Shown: positions 1 through 8,728, counted from the first letter of the stretch. The stretch is DNA of 44,200 nt from Treponema sp. (GCA_017963165.1 JAGCTZ010000077.1:1-44200); one strand, 5' to 3'. Translations and numbers: made by a program. The notes: generated by a model not told the origin, from the sequence alone.

Positions 1-1508
1 CCCTTATCATTCATCTGATAAATGCTTGTATTAATTCCTTCCGGCATTTTCTTAAGGCGTTCTTCAAAGCCGGCACGTTCAAGACAGTCGGTTACCTTAG
101 TCTCATCAAAATCTTTATCGCAGGCTACGTTCTGACCAATAGTAAAGGAGAACAAATTAAAATCCTGAAAAACAACGCTGAAAATCCGTGAATAATCCTT
201 GTAGTCATAATAGCGGATATCTACACCGTTGAGCAGAATCTGACCTTCTGTAGGCTCGTAAAGACGGCAGAGCAGTTTTATAAAGGTAGTTTTACCGGCG
301 CCGTTTTTTCCAACAACAGCAGTTTTTGTTCCAATTTTTATTTTCTGATTTACATGGCGGAGTACAAAAGTTTCTGTATTCGGATAGCGGAAAGAAACAT
401 CACGGAACTCAATTTCAAACTCATTGTCGTCGCGTTTTTCTGTTGGAATTGTTCCTTCATACTGCTTGTTTTTAATTTCCATAAAATCATAAAAGTATGA
501 CAGATACTCTGCTTTAATCTTCATTTCAATCCAGATATAAAATACCCTCGTTAAGCTGTCTACAAGATTTGAGTAGGCAGAAATAAACTTGAGGGCAGAA
601 CCAATTGAGATAAGCCCAAAGATTGCCTTGAGTCCTACATAAAGATAACTTACAGCCTGAAGCAGATAATTTACAAAAACTCCCGGCAGCTGATTTTTAT
701 TCATCCTGGTAATCATCCTCTTAAAAGAGCCTTCGAGAAATTCGACAATTTTATTCATCTTCTTTTCAATCAAAGGCTGGCTCTTATAAAGGCGTACATA
801 TTTTCCATTTGCATAATCAAAAATGAGATTATAAAAATATCCGTACTCACGGTTGACCCTTACGTTGCTGACAAAAAGTTCATGCTGTAAATCGCCTTCT
901 TTCTTTTTTGTGATTGCTGAAACAAGAACACTGATGGCAAGCATAAAAAAGAGTATTAAAAAGCTGTAGCCCTTATTCAAAAAGCCGGGCAAACCTGTAA
1001 GCGTAAGTGACTTTGGAAGAAAAAGCGGAATAAGCAGGATAATACTGTAAACGATGGAAAGGCTATGCTCTATAAAGCCCGCAAGTGTAGAAGCCCAGGA
1101 AGAAATATCTCCGTTGGAATTCATTCCGTCCTGAGCTTTTTTTATCATATCAAGGGTATCGCGTTTTTCCAGAATATCGTAATCGATGACAAAGGATTTT
1201 TCGCAAATCATCTGATCTACCTTTTCGTTGATTACAGAACCATTTACAGAGATTATGTGCCAGAGTCCCCAGTAAGTAAGAGAAGTAAACGCTTCGATTG
1301 AAATCATGATAAGGGCATAGCGAAGGATTTCCTCAAAAGGCCTGTGGGCAACAAGAGCATCAAGAATGAGGCTTCCAAAAACTATAGGCACAAATTTTCC
1401 GGTAACACTTATGATATTTGCAATGATGATAAGAGTGATATGTCCCGGCTGTAAGCGGTGGGTAAGTTTTAAGACTTTGGTTATTGTGTTATTTTTATTT
1501 GTTTTCAT
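1..1508 (-). CDS. ABC exporter half-transporter, type B' (3' end cut by window edge)
   Basis: Membrane-embedded ABC exporter subunit: an N-terminal six-helix type transmembrane domain (about residues 1-340) fused to an ATPase domain. The start is the ATG at 1508, preceded on the minus strand by a strong AGGAGG site 7 nt away; it opens MKTNKNNTITKVLKLTHRL, closely matching the type B copy starting at 5191. Walker A GKNGAGKTT lies near residue 400 and the Q-loop VVFQDFNLFSF follows. The signature, Walker B and H-loop lie beyond the left edge, so 502 codons are visible out of an expected 610-620. The start overlaps the end of the A' gene by 14 nt, so the two are translationally coupled and probably form a heterodimer. 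There is no C39 peptidase domain at the N-terminus. The substrate cannot be told from sequence; peptide, lipid or drug export are all possible. Confidence 0.9.
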   Translation of the reverse strand, partial: MKTNKNNTITKVLKLTHRLQPGHITLIIIANIISVTGKFVPIVFGSLILDALVAHRPFEEILRYALIMISIEAFTSLTYWGLWHIISVNGSVINEKVDQMICEKSFVIDYDILEKRDTLDMIKKAQDGMNSNGDISSWASTLAGFIEHSLSIVYSIILLIPLFLPKSLTLTGLPGFLNKGYSFLILFFMLAISVLVSAITKKKEGDLQHELFVSNVRVNREYGYFYNLIFDYANGKYVRLYKSQPLIEKKMNKIVEFLEGSFKRMITRMNKNQLPGVFVNYLLQAVSYLYVGLKAIFGLISIGSALKFISAYSNLVDSLTRVFYIWIEMKIKAEYLSYFYDFMEIKNKQYEGTIPTEKRDDNEFEIEFRDVSFRYPNTETFVLRHVNQKIKIGTKTAVVGKNGAGKTTFIKLLCRLYEPTEGQILLNGVDIRYYDYKDYSRIFSVVFQDFNLFSFTIGQNVACDKDFDETKVTDCLERAGFEERLKKMPEGINTSIYQMNDK

Positions 1509-3348
1509 TTACTGCCTCCTCTTTGTAATACTGTGCCTGAATGTCAAACATCTCTTTGTACTTGCCGCCTTTGGCCATAAGCTCGTCGTGGCTGCCGCAT
1601 TCTGCAATGCTGCCGTTTTCAAGGAACATTATGCGGTCGCAGAATTTTGTAGAGGCAAGACGGTGAGAAATAAAGACAGCTGTTTTTCCCTGTGCAAGAT
1701 TATTGTATTCCTCGTAGATTTTGCTTTCGGCAAGAGGATCAAGGGCGCTGGTTGGTTCGTCCAGAATAAGGAAGGAACCGTTTTTGTAAATTGCCTTTGC
1801 AAAAAGAAGCTTTTGTGTTTCGCCGCCGGAAAGAAGAATTCCGTCTTCTGAAAAAGTCTGGGTGATATGGGTCTTTTCTTTTTGAGGCAGGCTTTGAACC
1901 TTGTCCCAAAGTCCCGATTTTTTGAGGCTGTCCTGGAGTTTGTTCTTGTCGCACTGGCCTTCTTCGAGTCCTGTAATATTTTCTTCAATTGTAAAGGCCA
2001 TAGGATTTGTATCCTGAAAGAGGACGGAGATTTTATCCTGATAGGCATCCAGGCCAATATCGTCAATTGTTTTTCCGTCAATAAGGATTTCTCCCTGGGT
2101 CTGGTCATAAAGACCGCACAAAAGTTTTACGATTGTTGTTTTGCCGGCGCCGTTGTTTCCAACCAGGGCAATTTTTTCACCGGCTTTGATTGTAAAGTCC
2201 AGATTCCGGATGGTATTTTTTTCTTCATCCGGGTAAGCAAAGCTCACATTTTTGAAGATGATTTCTGGGGCGGTAGTATTGCTAGAGGCGGGACCTTCGA
2301 CCCCTTCGACAAGCTCAGGGACCGCGCTCGTTGCTTCATGGACCGCAGGCAACTTTCTTTCTTTATCCGGCAGATTCATAAAATCATGATAATCATTAAA
2401 CTCGTGGCTGGACTTGCGCAGGTTATTAAAGCGCTCAGAAAGAGAATAAATCCAGTTTGTAAAACCGCTGATAAGTCCAAGATAAAGCGTAAAGGTTGCA
2501 ATATCCATCTGGCCGTAGAGTACCCGCTTTATCAAAATTGAATAGGCAATAAAGTCGCGTCCAAAATTAAAGAAGGTTCCTGAAACTGTTGGAAAATACC
2601 AGCGAAGCTGCAGCTTTTTTTCAAGCTTGCCACGAGCCGTTACCACTTCGCACAAAAGCTTATGAAACCAGTTTCCCAGCTGATAAATTCTTATATCCTT
2701 GCCGGCACTTACATTAAGACTTTTTTGCATAATGTAATTTTTCTTTCGCCAGATTTCGCTGCTTTCTTCGCGCTTGCTGTCGCTGTATTTAATTGCATGA
2801 GTTCTGAGCAATACATCAAAAACAAACATTGCAAGTGTCACAACAAGAATCTTCCAGTCCAAAAGCAGAATGGCACTTCCGTAGCTTATAATACCAAAAA
2901 TCAAAATAGAAAATTCTGTAGTCTGAATCATAAGATGTTCAACGCCACGCCAGTTGCTGGAAAGAGACTGAGCAGCCTTACCAAGAATTTTCTGTTTTTT
3001 CTGGGGCTCAATATTCTGATAATCTGTCACAAGAGTTTTATGGGCAAAGTCTGCTGTGTAGCCCCCAAGCCTTGTATAAGTACGCTGAGCCTGAACATAA
3101 GTTCCCATAATATTCGCAGCCGCATTTATAATTGTAAAAACAAGCAGCGACAGACATATAAGAATTACAAAGTTCTTTACATTCCCCTGACTAATTGAAC
3201 GGATGGCCAGAGACGGAATAAGAGTATTAATAAACGGCGTTGCAATCCTGATTGCAAGATATACCGGTACCAGAATCCAGGCCGAAGGATAACGGCGGAA
3301 CCAGGCCTTTAAGGCAATTCCAATATTTTTAATAACATTATTATGCAT
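1495..3348 (-). CDS. ABC exporter half-transporter, type A'
   Basis: ABC exporter subunit with a fused transmembrane domain (about residues 1-320) and ATPase domain (about 355-610). Walker A GNNGAGKTT sits near residue 394, followed by the signature LLSGGE, Walker B FLILDEP, D-loop SALD and switch histidine ISHRL, so the site looks catalytically complete. It is a paralogue of the type A gene at 5181-7085: both share KAW/MF(R/K)RYP at the N-terminus and TPFINTLIP in the first helix. An ATG at 3366 would add six residues; 3348 is preferred because it overlaps the upstream stop by 8 nt and has a weak AGG at suitable spacing. The linker before the ATPase domain (residues about 342-353) is encoded by a copy of the dispersed PELVEG repeat. 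It probably pairs with the B' subunit downstream. Confidence 0.9.
   Translation of the reverse strand: MHNNVIKNIGIALKAWFRRYPSAWILVPVYLAIRIATPFINTLIPSLAIRSISQGNVKNFVILICLSLLVFTIINAAANIMGTYVQAQRTYTRLGGYTADFAHKTLVTDYQNIEPQKKQKILGKAAQSLSSNWRGVEHLMIQTTEFSILIFGIISYGSAILLLDWKILVVTLAMFVFDVLLRTHAIKYSDSKREESSEIWRKKNYIMQKSLNVSAGKDIRIYQLGNWFHKLLCEVVTARGKLEKKLQLRWYFPTVSGTFFNFGRDFIAYSILIKRVLYGQMDIATFTLYLGLISGFTNWIYSLSERFNNLRKSSHEFNDYHDFMNLPDKERKLPAVHEATSAVPELVEGVEGPASSNTTAPEIIFKNVSFAYPDEEKNTIRNLDFTIKAGEKIALVGNNGAGKTTIVKLLCGLYDQTQGEILIDGKTIDDIGLDAYQDKISVLFQDTNPMAFTIEENITGLEEGQCDKNKLQDSLKKSGLWDKVQSLPQKEKTHITQTFSEDGILLSGGETQKLLFAKAIYKNGSFLILDEPTSALDPLAESKIYEEYNNLAQGKTAVFISHRLASTKFCDRIMFLENGSIAECGSHDELMAKGGKYKEMFDIQAQYYKEEAVNENK
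2291..2323 (-). repeat. Dispersed PELVEG repeat copy, in ABC linker
   Basis: On the minus strand this reads CCCTGAGCTTGTCGAAGGG followed by a second GTCGAAGG, a 9-nt partial duplication. It lies in frame inside the A' transporter and encodes VPELVEGVEGP between the transmembrane and ATPase domains. Sense orientation relative to the gene. The same word occurs at five other places in the window. Confidence 0.85.
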
Positions 3349-5191
3349 AGTACTGTGCCTGAGCATTCCAAAGCTCGCTGTATAAGCCCTTGTTTGACAT
3401 GAGTTTGTCGTGACTTCCCTGTTCTATAATCTTGCCTTCGTCAAATACGATTATGTTATCGCAGAAGCGGCAGGATGACATTCGGTGACTGATGTAGATT
3501 GAAGTTTTACCTTCTACCATCTGGTCAAAGCGCTGATAGATTTCGTATTCGGCAACCGGGTCTAAGGCAGAGGTTGGCTCATCCATAATTACAAAAGGTG
3601 CGTCCTTGTAAAGCGAACGGGCAATTGCAATTTTCTGAGCTTCACCTCCGGAAATTTCTACACCGTCTTCATCATCATACTGGTAGAGTGGGGTATCAAG
3701 ACCTTTTTCCATTTTTGCAAGCCGTTCTCCAAAGCCTGCAGATTCCAGACATTTGAGTGCACGGTCACGATCATACTCATTACTACCCGAAACATTTTCT
3801 CCAAGCGGGAAGCTGAAAAGATTGAAATCCTGGAATACAATTGCAAACAACTTTGCGTATTCTTCGTTATCGTAATAGCGGATATCTACGCCGTTGAGCA
3901 AAATCTGTCCTTCGGTAGGTTCGTACAGACGGCACAACAGCTTGATAAATGTTGTCTTACCGGCACCATTTTTTCCAACTACTGCATTTTTTGTTCCAAG
4001 CGTAATTTTCTGATTTACATGACGAAGTGCCCAGGTTTCTGAGTTTGCATACTTAAACGAAACATCGCGGAATTCAAGCTCAAAAACATTGTCGTCGCGT
4101 TTTTCGGTTGGAATTGTTCCATCGTAACGCTTGTTTTGAATATCCATATAATCATAGAAGAATGAAAGATACTGGCTTTCCATTTTAAGGCTTACAAAGT
4201 TTGCGCTTATTCCTGTAATGCTTTCTACAAGGCGTGTGTAGCTGGAAACATACATAATACATTTTCCGGCGCTGATTAAACCAAACACAGCCTTAAGTCC
4301 GACGAAAGTATAACTTGCAAGCTGCATAAAACACTGAGACAAAAGCGGAACCATAGAAATTTTGATATCCTTGTTTATCCATTCATTGCCTTCCTGTTCA
4401 AGCTTGTCATTTGTTTCCTGAACTCGTTTTGTCATGAGCTTCTGCATTTTGTACAGACGGATATACTTACCGATTGAATAATCAAAAATCAAATTAAACC
4501 AGTAACCAAAATATCTGTTGTAAGAAACGTTCTTTTCAAAAAACTGCATCTGCAGCTGTGAAGCTTTTTTATTCGTTTTGTAAGACATAAATACGTGAAC
4601 TGCAAGAACGATTAACATAACAACAAAGCTGTACCACTGATTCAAGAAAAAGCTGAAGCCTGTCAAAGTACCAACCTCTTCTGCTGCACGTGGTATAAAA
4701 AGTGGAACCAGTAGTACAAGTGAATATACAATAGTAGAAACCTTTTCAACCAATCCTGCAAGATTATCTATAAAGCCTCTGATGTCTCCACCGGCTGTAG
4801 AGCCATCCTTTGCCTTTTTGTACATATCAAGAGTTTCGTGCTTTTCCAGGATATCAAAATCAAGGTCCATGGTTTTATCTACAAGCATTTTGTTTATTTT
4901 TTGTGTAAGCTCATGCTTTTTTACCCAATTTATTAATTCAAGACCCCAGCGGATAAGTACCAGAGCAGAATCAACACAAAGCATTATGAGTACGTTTTTG
5001 AAAATTGATTCAAATGAGTCCAGTCGGAAAAGTCCGTCCAGAATAAGGCTCGAAAAATAAATGGAAACGAAAGGTTGGCCTGCTGCAATGAGCCTTACAA
5101 TAAGAACGAATGTAATATAACCCGGAACAATTCGGTGTGTAAGAGATAAAACTTTGCTGACTGTTCCTCGTGTAGTGTTTTTAGTTTTCAT
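3341..5191 (-). CDS. ABC exporter half-transporter, type B
   Basis: Exporter subunit of 616 residues with a fused transmembrane domain (about 1-345) and ATPase domain. Walker A GKNGAGKTT is near residue 402, with Q-loop IVFQDFNLFSF, signature EISGGE, Walker B FVIMDEP, D-loop SALD and switch histidine ISHRM all present. The frame is open 20 codons further upstream (to 5251), but the ATG at 5191 is chosen: it has AGGAGG 6-7 nt before it and aligns exactly with the start of the B' paralogue (MKTK/N, then SLTHR or KLTHR). It overlaps the end of the upstream A gene by 11 nt. The linker DGTIPTEKRDD is nearly identical in the B' copy and carries no repeat insertion, unlike the two A-type linkers. 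Probable heterodimer partner of the A subunit. Confidence 0.92.
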   Translation of the reverse strand: MKTKNTTRGTVSKVLSLTHRIVPGYITFVLIVRLIAAGQPFVSIYFSSLILDGLFRLDSFESIFKNVLIMLCVDSALVLIRWGLELINWVKKHELTQKINKMLVDKTMDLDFDILEKHETLDMYKKAKDGSTAGGDIRGFIDNLAGLVEKVSTIVYSLVLLVPLFIPRAAEEVGTLTGFSFFLNQWYSFVVMLIVLAVHVFMSYKTNKKASQLQMQFFEKNVSYNRYFGYWFNLIFDYSIGKYIRLYKMQKLMTKRVQETNDKLEQEGNEWINKDIKISMVPLLSQCFMQLASYTFVGLKAVFGLISAGKCIMYVSSYTRLVESITGISANFVSLKMESQYLSFFYDYMDIQNKRYDGTIPTEKRDDNVFELEFRDVSFKYANSETWALRHVNQKITLGTKNAVVGKNGAGKTTFIKLLCRLYEPTEGQILLNGVDIRYYDNEEYAKLFAIVFQDFNLFSFPLGENVSGSNEYDRDRALKCLESAGFGERLAKMEKGLDTPLYQYDDEDGVEISGGEAQKIAIARSLYKDAPFVIMDEPTSALDPVAEYEIYQRFDQMVEGKTSIYISHRMSSCRFCDNIIVFDEGKIIEQGSHDKLMSNKGLYSELWNAQAQYYA

Positions 5192-7085
5192 TTGATGCCT
5201 CCTCTTTGTAATAATGAGACTGAATATCAAAAATTTCTCTGTATTTGCCACCCTTTTTCATAAGCTCGTCGTGGCTTCCTTCTTCTATAATTTGTCCACT
5301 GTCTAAGAATAAAATGCGGTCGCAGAACTTTGTGCTTGCAAGTCTGTGCGATATGAACACTGCAGTTTTTTGCGATGCCATCTGATTGTATTCTTCGTAG
5401 ATGCGGCTTTCGGCAATCGGGTCAAGGGCACTTGTTGGTTCATCCAGAATGAGCATTGGTCCATCCTTATACATTGCCTTAGCAAGTAAAAGCTTTTGTG
5501 TTTCGCCTCCGGAAAGCACAACTCCTTTTTCGTCCAGGGTTTGTGTGATGTAGGTTTCTTCTTTTTTTACAAGAGTATCTACTTTTTCAAGAAGCCCCGC
5601 CTTTTCAAGACATGCACGAAGTTTGTCGCGGTCAGCATCTTTTGGCTCGCAACCGCATACATTTTCTGCAATCGAAAGTGCAATCGGCGAAGTATCCTGG
5701 AATAAAACGCTTATCATATCCTGATATTTTTCTACACCAATATCGTTTATGCTCTTGCCGTCAATCAAAATCTCGCCGCTGGTAGGAGGATAAAGTCCGC
5801 ACAAAAGTTTTACAATTGTTGTCTTTCCAGCTCCGTTATTTCCAACTAACGCAATTTTTTCGTCGGCCCCGATTTTGAAATTAATATTCTGAAGAACCGG
5901 TTTTTCGCTGCCTTCGTAGGTAAAGCTGACGTTCTTAAATTCAATAGATGGTGCAGATCCTGCGCTCCCTAAGACAGCATTCGCGGTTCCTGAGCCAGCA
6001 TTCGTGGTTCCTAAGACAGCATTCGCGGTTCCTGAGCCTGTCGAAGGACCGCCTTCACCATCACGTGCATCATGCTTAAACACATCCTTCTGCTTCATAA
6101 ATTCATGGTAATCATTAAACTGATGACTGGCATCGCGAAGGTCTGCAAAATGCATTGAAACGTCATAAACATATTGAGAAAGATTTGCAATAAGTCCAAC
6201 GTAAATAGTAAACTCAGCTGCATCAATTTGACCCGAAAGAACCTTGTGAATTAAAAGCACATAAGCAATCCAGTCTCGCGCAAAGTTAAACGCAGTATCA
6301 GAAATTGTCGGATAATACCATTTGAGCTGATATTTCATTCGGAACTTTTTATATGTATTAATCAAAGTTGAAAAATGATAATCAAAAAGTTTTCTCAACC
6401 CAAAGATTCTAATATCCTTGCCGGCGCTGACATTCATGCTGTTTCTTTCGTAATAATTCATTTTTCGCCATGGCTCAGAAAAGCTTTCGCGGTGACTGTC
6501 ACCAAACTTTACCGCATGATTGCGAATTAAAATGTCAGCAATAAACATTGCAAAGGTAACAGCCAGAATCTTCCAGTCAAGCATAAAAATAACAGTGCCG
6601 TAACTAAAAACTCCAAGAACAACAATAAGCAGTCCTAGAGATGTTGTAGAAACAAGTTCTGCACCTTCGTAGTTTCCGTTAACTCCCTGAACGCCTTTGC
6701 CCATAATTTTTTGTTTTGGCTGAGGCTCAATATTCAGGTAGTCAGTATTGATAGCCTTTTTAATAAAGTCCAGCATAAAAACACTGATTCTGGTATAGGT
6801 GTGCTTAAGCTGCATTTTCTTTTCGCACAAAATTTTTATAGCCGAAAAAACACAGAAAAAACAGACCGTAATTACAATATAGGCCAGAAACGTTTTTACA
6901 CTGCCGCTTGTTATTCCTTTAATTGCCATAGCAGGAATAAGCGTATTGATAAAAGGCAGCGTTACCGAAATAACAATGTAAACCAGCAAAAGGGGAATTG
7001 CTGCCGGATACCGCTTGAACATTGCTTTGTAGACAATAAAAGTGTTTTGAAAGATATTATTGCGCTTTTCTTTCTGTGTCTGCAT
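5181..7085 (-). CDS. ABC exporter half-transporter, type A
   Basis: First of four ABC genes, 634 residues, with a good ribosome site (TTGGAGGC) upstream. The transmembrane domain covers about residues 1-335 and the ATPase domain about 385-630. Walker A GNNGAGKTT is near 412, signature VLSGGE near 520, Walker B LILDEP near 545, with SALD and ISHRL following, so ATP hydrolysis is expected. The linker (about residues 345-372) is a low-complexity stretch of seven-residue repeats (TANAVLG, TTNAGSG) encoded by a 21-nt minisatellite next to a copy of the dispersed repeat. It follows the kinase gene after 107 nt, suggesting a two-component-controlled export operon. The lack of a C39 peptidase domain argues against a classic double-glycine peptide processor. 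Confidence 0.93.
   Translation of the reverse strand: MQTQKEKRNNIFQNTFIVYKAMFKRYPAAIPLLLVYIVISVTLPFINTLIPAMAIKGITSGSVKTFLAYIVITVCFFCVFSAIKILCEKKMQLKHTYTRISVFMLDFIKKAINTDYLNIEPQPKQKIMGKGVQGVNGNYEGAELVSTTSLGLLIVVLGVFSYGTVIFMLDWKILAVTFAMFIADILIRNHAVKFGDSHRESFSEPWRKMNYYERNSMNVSAGKDIRIFGLRKLFDYHFSTLINTYKKFRMKYQLKWYYPTISDTAFNFARDWIAYVLLIHKVLSGQIDAAEFTIYVGLIANLSQYVYDVSMHFADLRDASHQFNDYHEFMKQKDVFKHDARDGEGGPSTGSGTANAVLGTTNAGSGTANAVLGSAGSAPSIEFKNVSFTYEGSEKPVLQNINFKIGADEKIALVGNNGAGKTTIVKLLCGLYPPTSGEILIDGKSINDIGVEKYQDMISVLFQDTSPIALSIAENVCGCEPKDADRDKLRACLEKAGLLEKVDTLVKKEETYITQTLDEKGVVLSGGETQKLLLAKAMYKDGPMLILDEPTSALDPIAESRIYEEYNQMASQKTAVFISHRLASTKFCDRILFLDSGQIIEEGSHDELMKKGGKYREIFDIQSHYYKEEASNEN
5968..6050. 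repeat. 21-nt minisatellite adjoining a dispersed repeat copy
   Basis: On the plus strand there are three units of exactly 21 nt (5968-5988, 5989-6009, 6010-6030), each beginning CCTAAGACAGCATTC or CCTGAGCCAGCATTC and ending GTGGTT or GCGGTT. They are followed at 6031 by CCTGAGCCTGTCGAAGGACC, a copy of the dispersed repeat. The first and third units are identical. The array is in frame in the type A ABC gene, where it encodes alternating TANAVLG and TTNAGSG. The dispersed copy is antisense to the gene and reads as PSTGSG. Confidence 0.9.
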
Positions 7086-7192
7086 AAGTAGCCTCCAATT
7101 TTATTTATGAGTGTAATTTATCATAAAAAGAAGCTGTTTTTGTGGAATGTGCACGAAATGCAGAAATTCGGGCATGAATTGTAAATTGGAGC

Positions 7193-7915
7193 TTATATAG
7201 GCAGCATAATTTCGGTTGCAAATACACCGGGTTCATTTTTGCGGTTCAAATATCCGTCGTACTGATCAACAATTTTGTCTATACGTCGCAAGCCAAAACC
7301 ATGCTCACCTTTTTTAGAAGTAATCAGTTCTGTAAGATTTTTGCGCCTTGTCTGGCTCGTAGCATTTGTTACGCTTATATAAAGCTGCTCTTTAAAAAGA
7401 CCTATGTAAATGCGGATAAAGCGGCCGGCAGGTTCAACCTTCTGACACGATTCAATTGCGTTATCCAAAAGGTTCCCGATTATTGTACACAAATGCACAT
7501 CAGAGATTTTCAGCTGCGGCGGAACATTTGCCTTGCAGTTTACGTTTATTTTATTTTTCTGGGCAATAGAAACCTTGCTGCTTAAAATTGCGTTTACGCT
7601 TGTGTTTCCGGTTTTTATTGCAATATCAATGCTGTCCAGATCTTCTTCAAGATGATCAAGGTATGCTGCCATCTCAGCAGTCTGATTCATCGAAAGATAA
7701 GCCTTTAGCGTCTGCATATGATTATGATAATCATGACGCCAGCCGCGCATAGTGTTGTAAACATTTTCAACTTCGTCGCGCTGTTTTTTCAAAACAGAAT
7801 CCTGAAATTCAAAAATCCATTTTTCATCAACATGCTTTGTTACAAAATGAGTAATCAAAATTGAAGCAATAAGAATAACTGTAAAACAGATAATAAGGAG
7901 CAGGATAAGATTCAT
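7193..7915 (-). CDS. GHKL-type sensor histidine kinase, short sensor
   Basis: Cytoplasmic kinase of the AgrC/ComD-like GHKL class that should phosphorylate the LytTR regulator encoded just upstream. It has one transmembrane helix at the extreme N-terminus (NLILLLIICFTVILIASIL), a linker, the phospho-acceptor motif WRHDYHNH (His about 61), the N-box NLLDNAIES and the G-box GEHGFGL. At 240 residues it lacks the five to seven membrane helices or extracellular domain usual in peptide-sensing members, so it may sense through the membrane helix or a partner such as the ABC exporters. The start at 7915 lies 1 nt after the regulator stop; an in-frame ATG at 7942 would add nine residues but has no ribosome site. 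A GGGAGG lies 14 nt before the chosen start. Confidence 0.88.
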   Translation of the reverse strand: MNLILLLIICFTVILIASILITHFVTKHVDEKWIFEFQDSVLKKQRDEVENVYNTMRGWRHDYHNHMQTLKAYLSMNQTAEMAAYLDHLEEDLDSIDIAIKTGNTSVNAILSSKVSIAQKNKINVNCKANVPPQLKISDVHLCTIIGNLLDNAIESCQKVEPAGRFIRIYIGLFKEQLYISVTNATSQTRRKNLTELITSKKGEHGFGLRRIDKIVDQYDGYLNRKNEPGVFATEIMLPI

Positions 7916-7916
7916 A

Positions 7917-8666
7917 TTAAAACTCAAGACCTCCCGTATCATTTTTGTAATGCTTTATAAAGGCTTCATTTAATTCCTGATATTTTCCGCGGGCAATAGG
8001 AATAATTTCTTCATTATCCAGAACACAATCCATCCGATTGATTTTTGCAACATGATCAAGATTTACAAGAAGACCACGGCGTAGACAAAAGAAATTATGC
8101 CTTTCAAAATCCTGAGTCACAGAGCTGAACGAGCCCTTCCATTCCTTTTCAAAAAGCTTAGCCTGATTTCTTCCGCAAAGATGAACATAATGTCCGCGCG
8201 CTTCTATATAAATAATATTGTCATAAGGAATTTTTGTAAGTTCATTTCCAGACTGAAGCAGGAAAACTTCTTTTTCATGATTTTCAAAATCTGTATGAAC
8301 AAGGGCAAGAGTTTTAAAAAGCTCTTCTTCTTTAAGCGGTTTTAAAAGATAACGGATAGCACCAACTTCATAACCTTCGATTGCAAAATCTTTAATACCT
8401 GTAAGAAAAATAAGTGCACCTTCAAAACCACGCTGCCTAAGTGATTTTGCAAGTTCAAACCCATTCATTTTGCCCATCTGAATATCAAGAATTAAAAGAT
8501 CATATTCAAGCTTGTCTTCGGATTCAAAGAGAAAATTTTCAGCGCTGGTATAAGCATCTACGCAGACAGAAGTTCCAGATTTTTTTGACCATTCATTTAT
8601 TAATTTGGTTTCAAACTCTCGTGAAGGAGCATCATCTTCGCAGACGGCTATTCTAAAACAATTCAT
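7917..8666 (-). CDS. LytTR-family response regulator
   Basis: Two-component regulator of 249 residues. The receiver domain (about 1-122) has the acidic pair EDD near 10-12, phospho-acceptor D61 (LLILDIQMGKMNG), the switch threonine at about 89 and K109 in YLLKP. The C-terminal LytTR DNA-binding domain (about 135-245) contains YIEARGHYVHL and FFCLRRGLLVNLDHV, typical of the AgrA/LytR fold. It is followed almost without a gap by the kinase and then four ABC genes, so those exporters are its likely targets. LytTR regulators usually bind pairs of direct repeats. An imperfect pair, TGCATTTCG and TGCACATTC, lies on the minus strand between the kinase and the first ABC gene, but this is only suggestive. 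There is no ribosome site; a promoter-like element lies directly upstream. Confidence 0.92.
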   Translation of the reverse strand: MNCFRIAVCEDDAPSREFETKLINEWSKKSGTSVCVDAYTSAENFLFESEDKLEYDLLILDIQMGKMNGFELAKSLRQRGFEGALIFLTGIKDFAIEGYEVGAIRYLLKPLKEEELFKTLALVHTDFENHEKEVFLLQSGNELTKIPYDNIIYIEARGHYVHLCGRNQAKLFEKEWKGSFSSVTQDFERHNFFCLRRGLLVNLDHVAKINRMDCVLDNEEIIPIARGKYQELNEAFIKHYKNDTGGLEF

Positions 8667-8674
8667 TTATATCT

Positions 8675-8703
8675 TTATTGTACAATAAAAACTCAGATTT
8701 CAA
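8675..8703 (-). promoter_or_regulatory. Candidate promoter and operator for the LytTR regulator
   Basis: A perfect 14-bp palindrome TTATTGTACAATAA (8675-8688) lies 8 bp upstream of the regulator ATG. On the minus strand it contains a -10-like TACAAT (8682-8677), with TTGAAA 15 bp further upstream (short spacing). Transcription from it would give a leader of only a few bases, matching the absent ribosome site. The palindrome may be an operator; its binding protein is unknown. Confidence 0.4.
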
Positions 8704-8728
8704 AAGGCTTAGATCATTGTTATACGCA

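Noticed and set aside
1065..3198. Plus-strand open frames opposite the ABC genes
   Set aside because: They overlap clear conserved ABC coding sequence on the other strand and have no family features.
5192..5251. Longer start for the type B ABC gene (20 extra codons)
   Set aside because: It lies inside the upstream gene, while the ATG at 5191 has AGGAGG and matches the paralogue start.
7916..7942. Kinase start at 7942
   Set aside because: No ribosome site precedes it; the start at 7915 follows the regulator stop by one base and begins the membrane helix.
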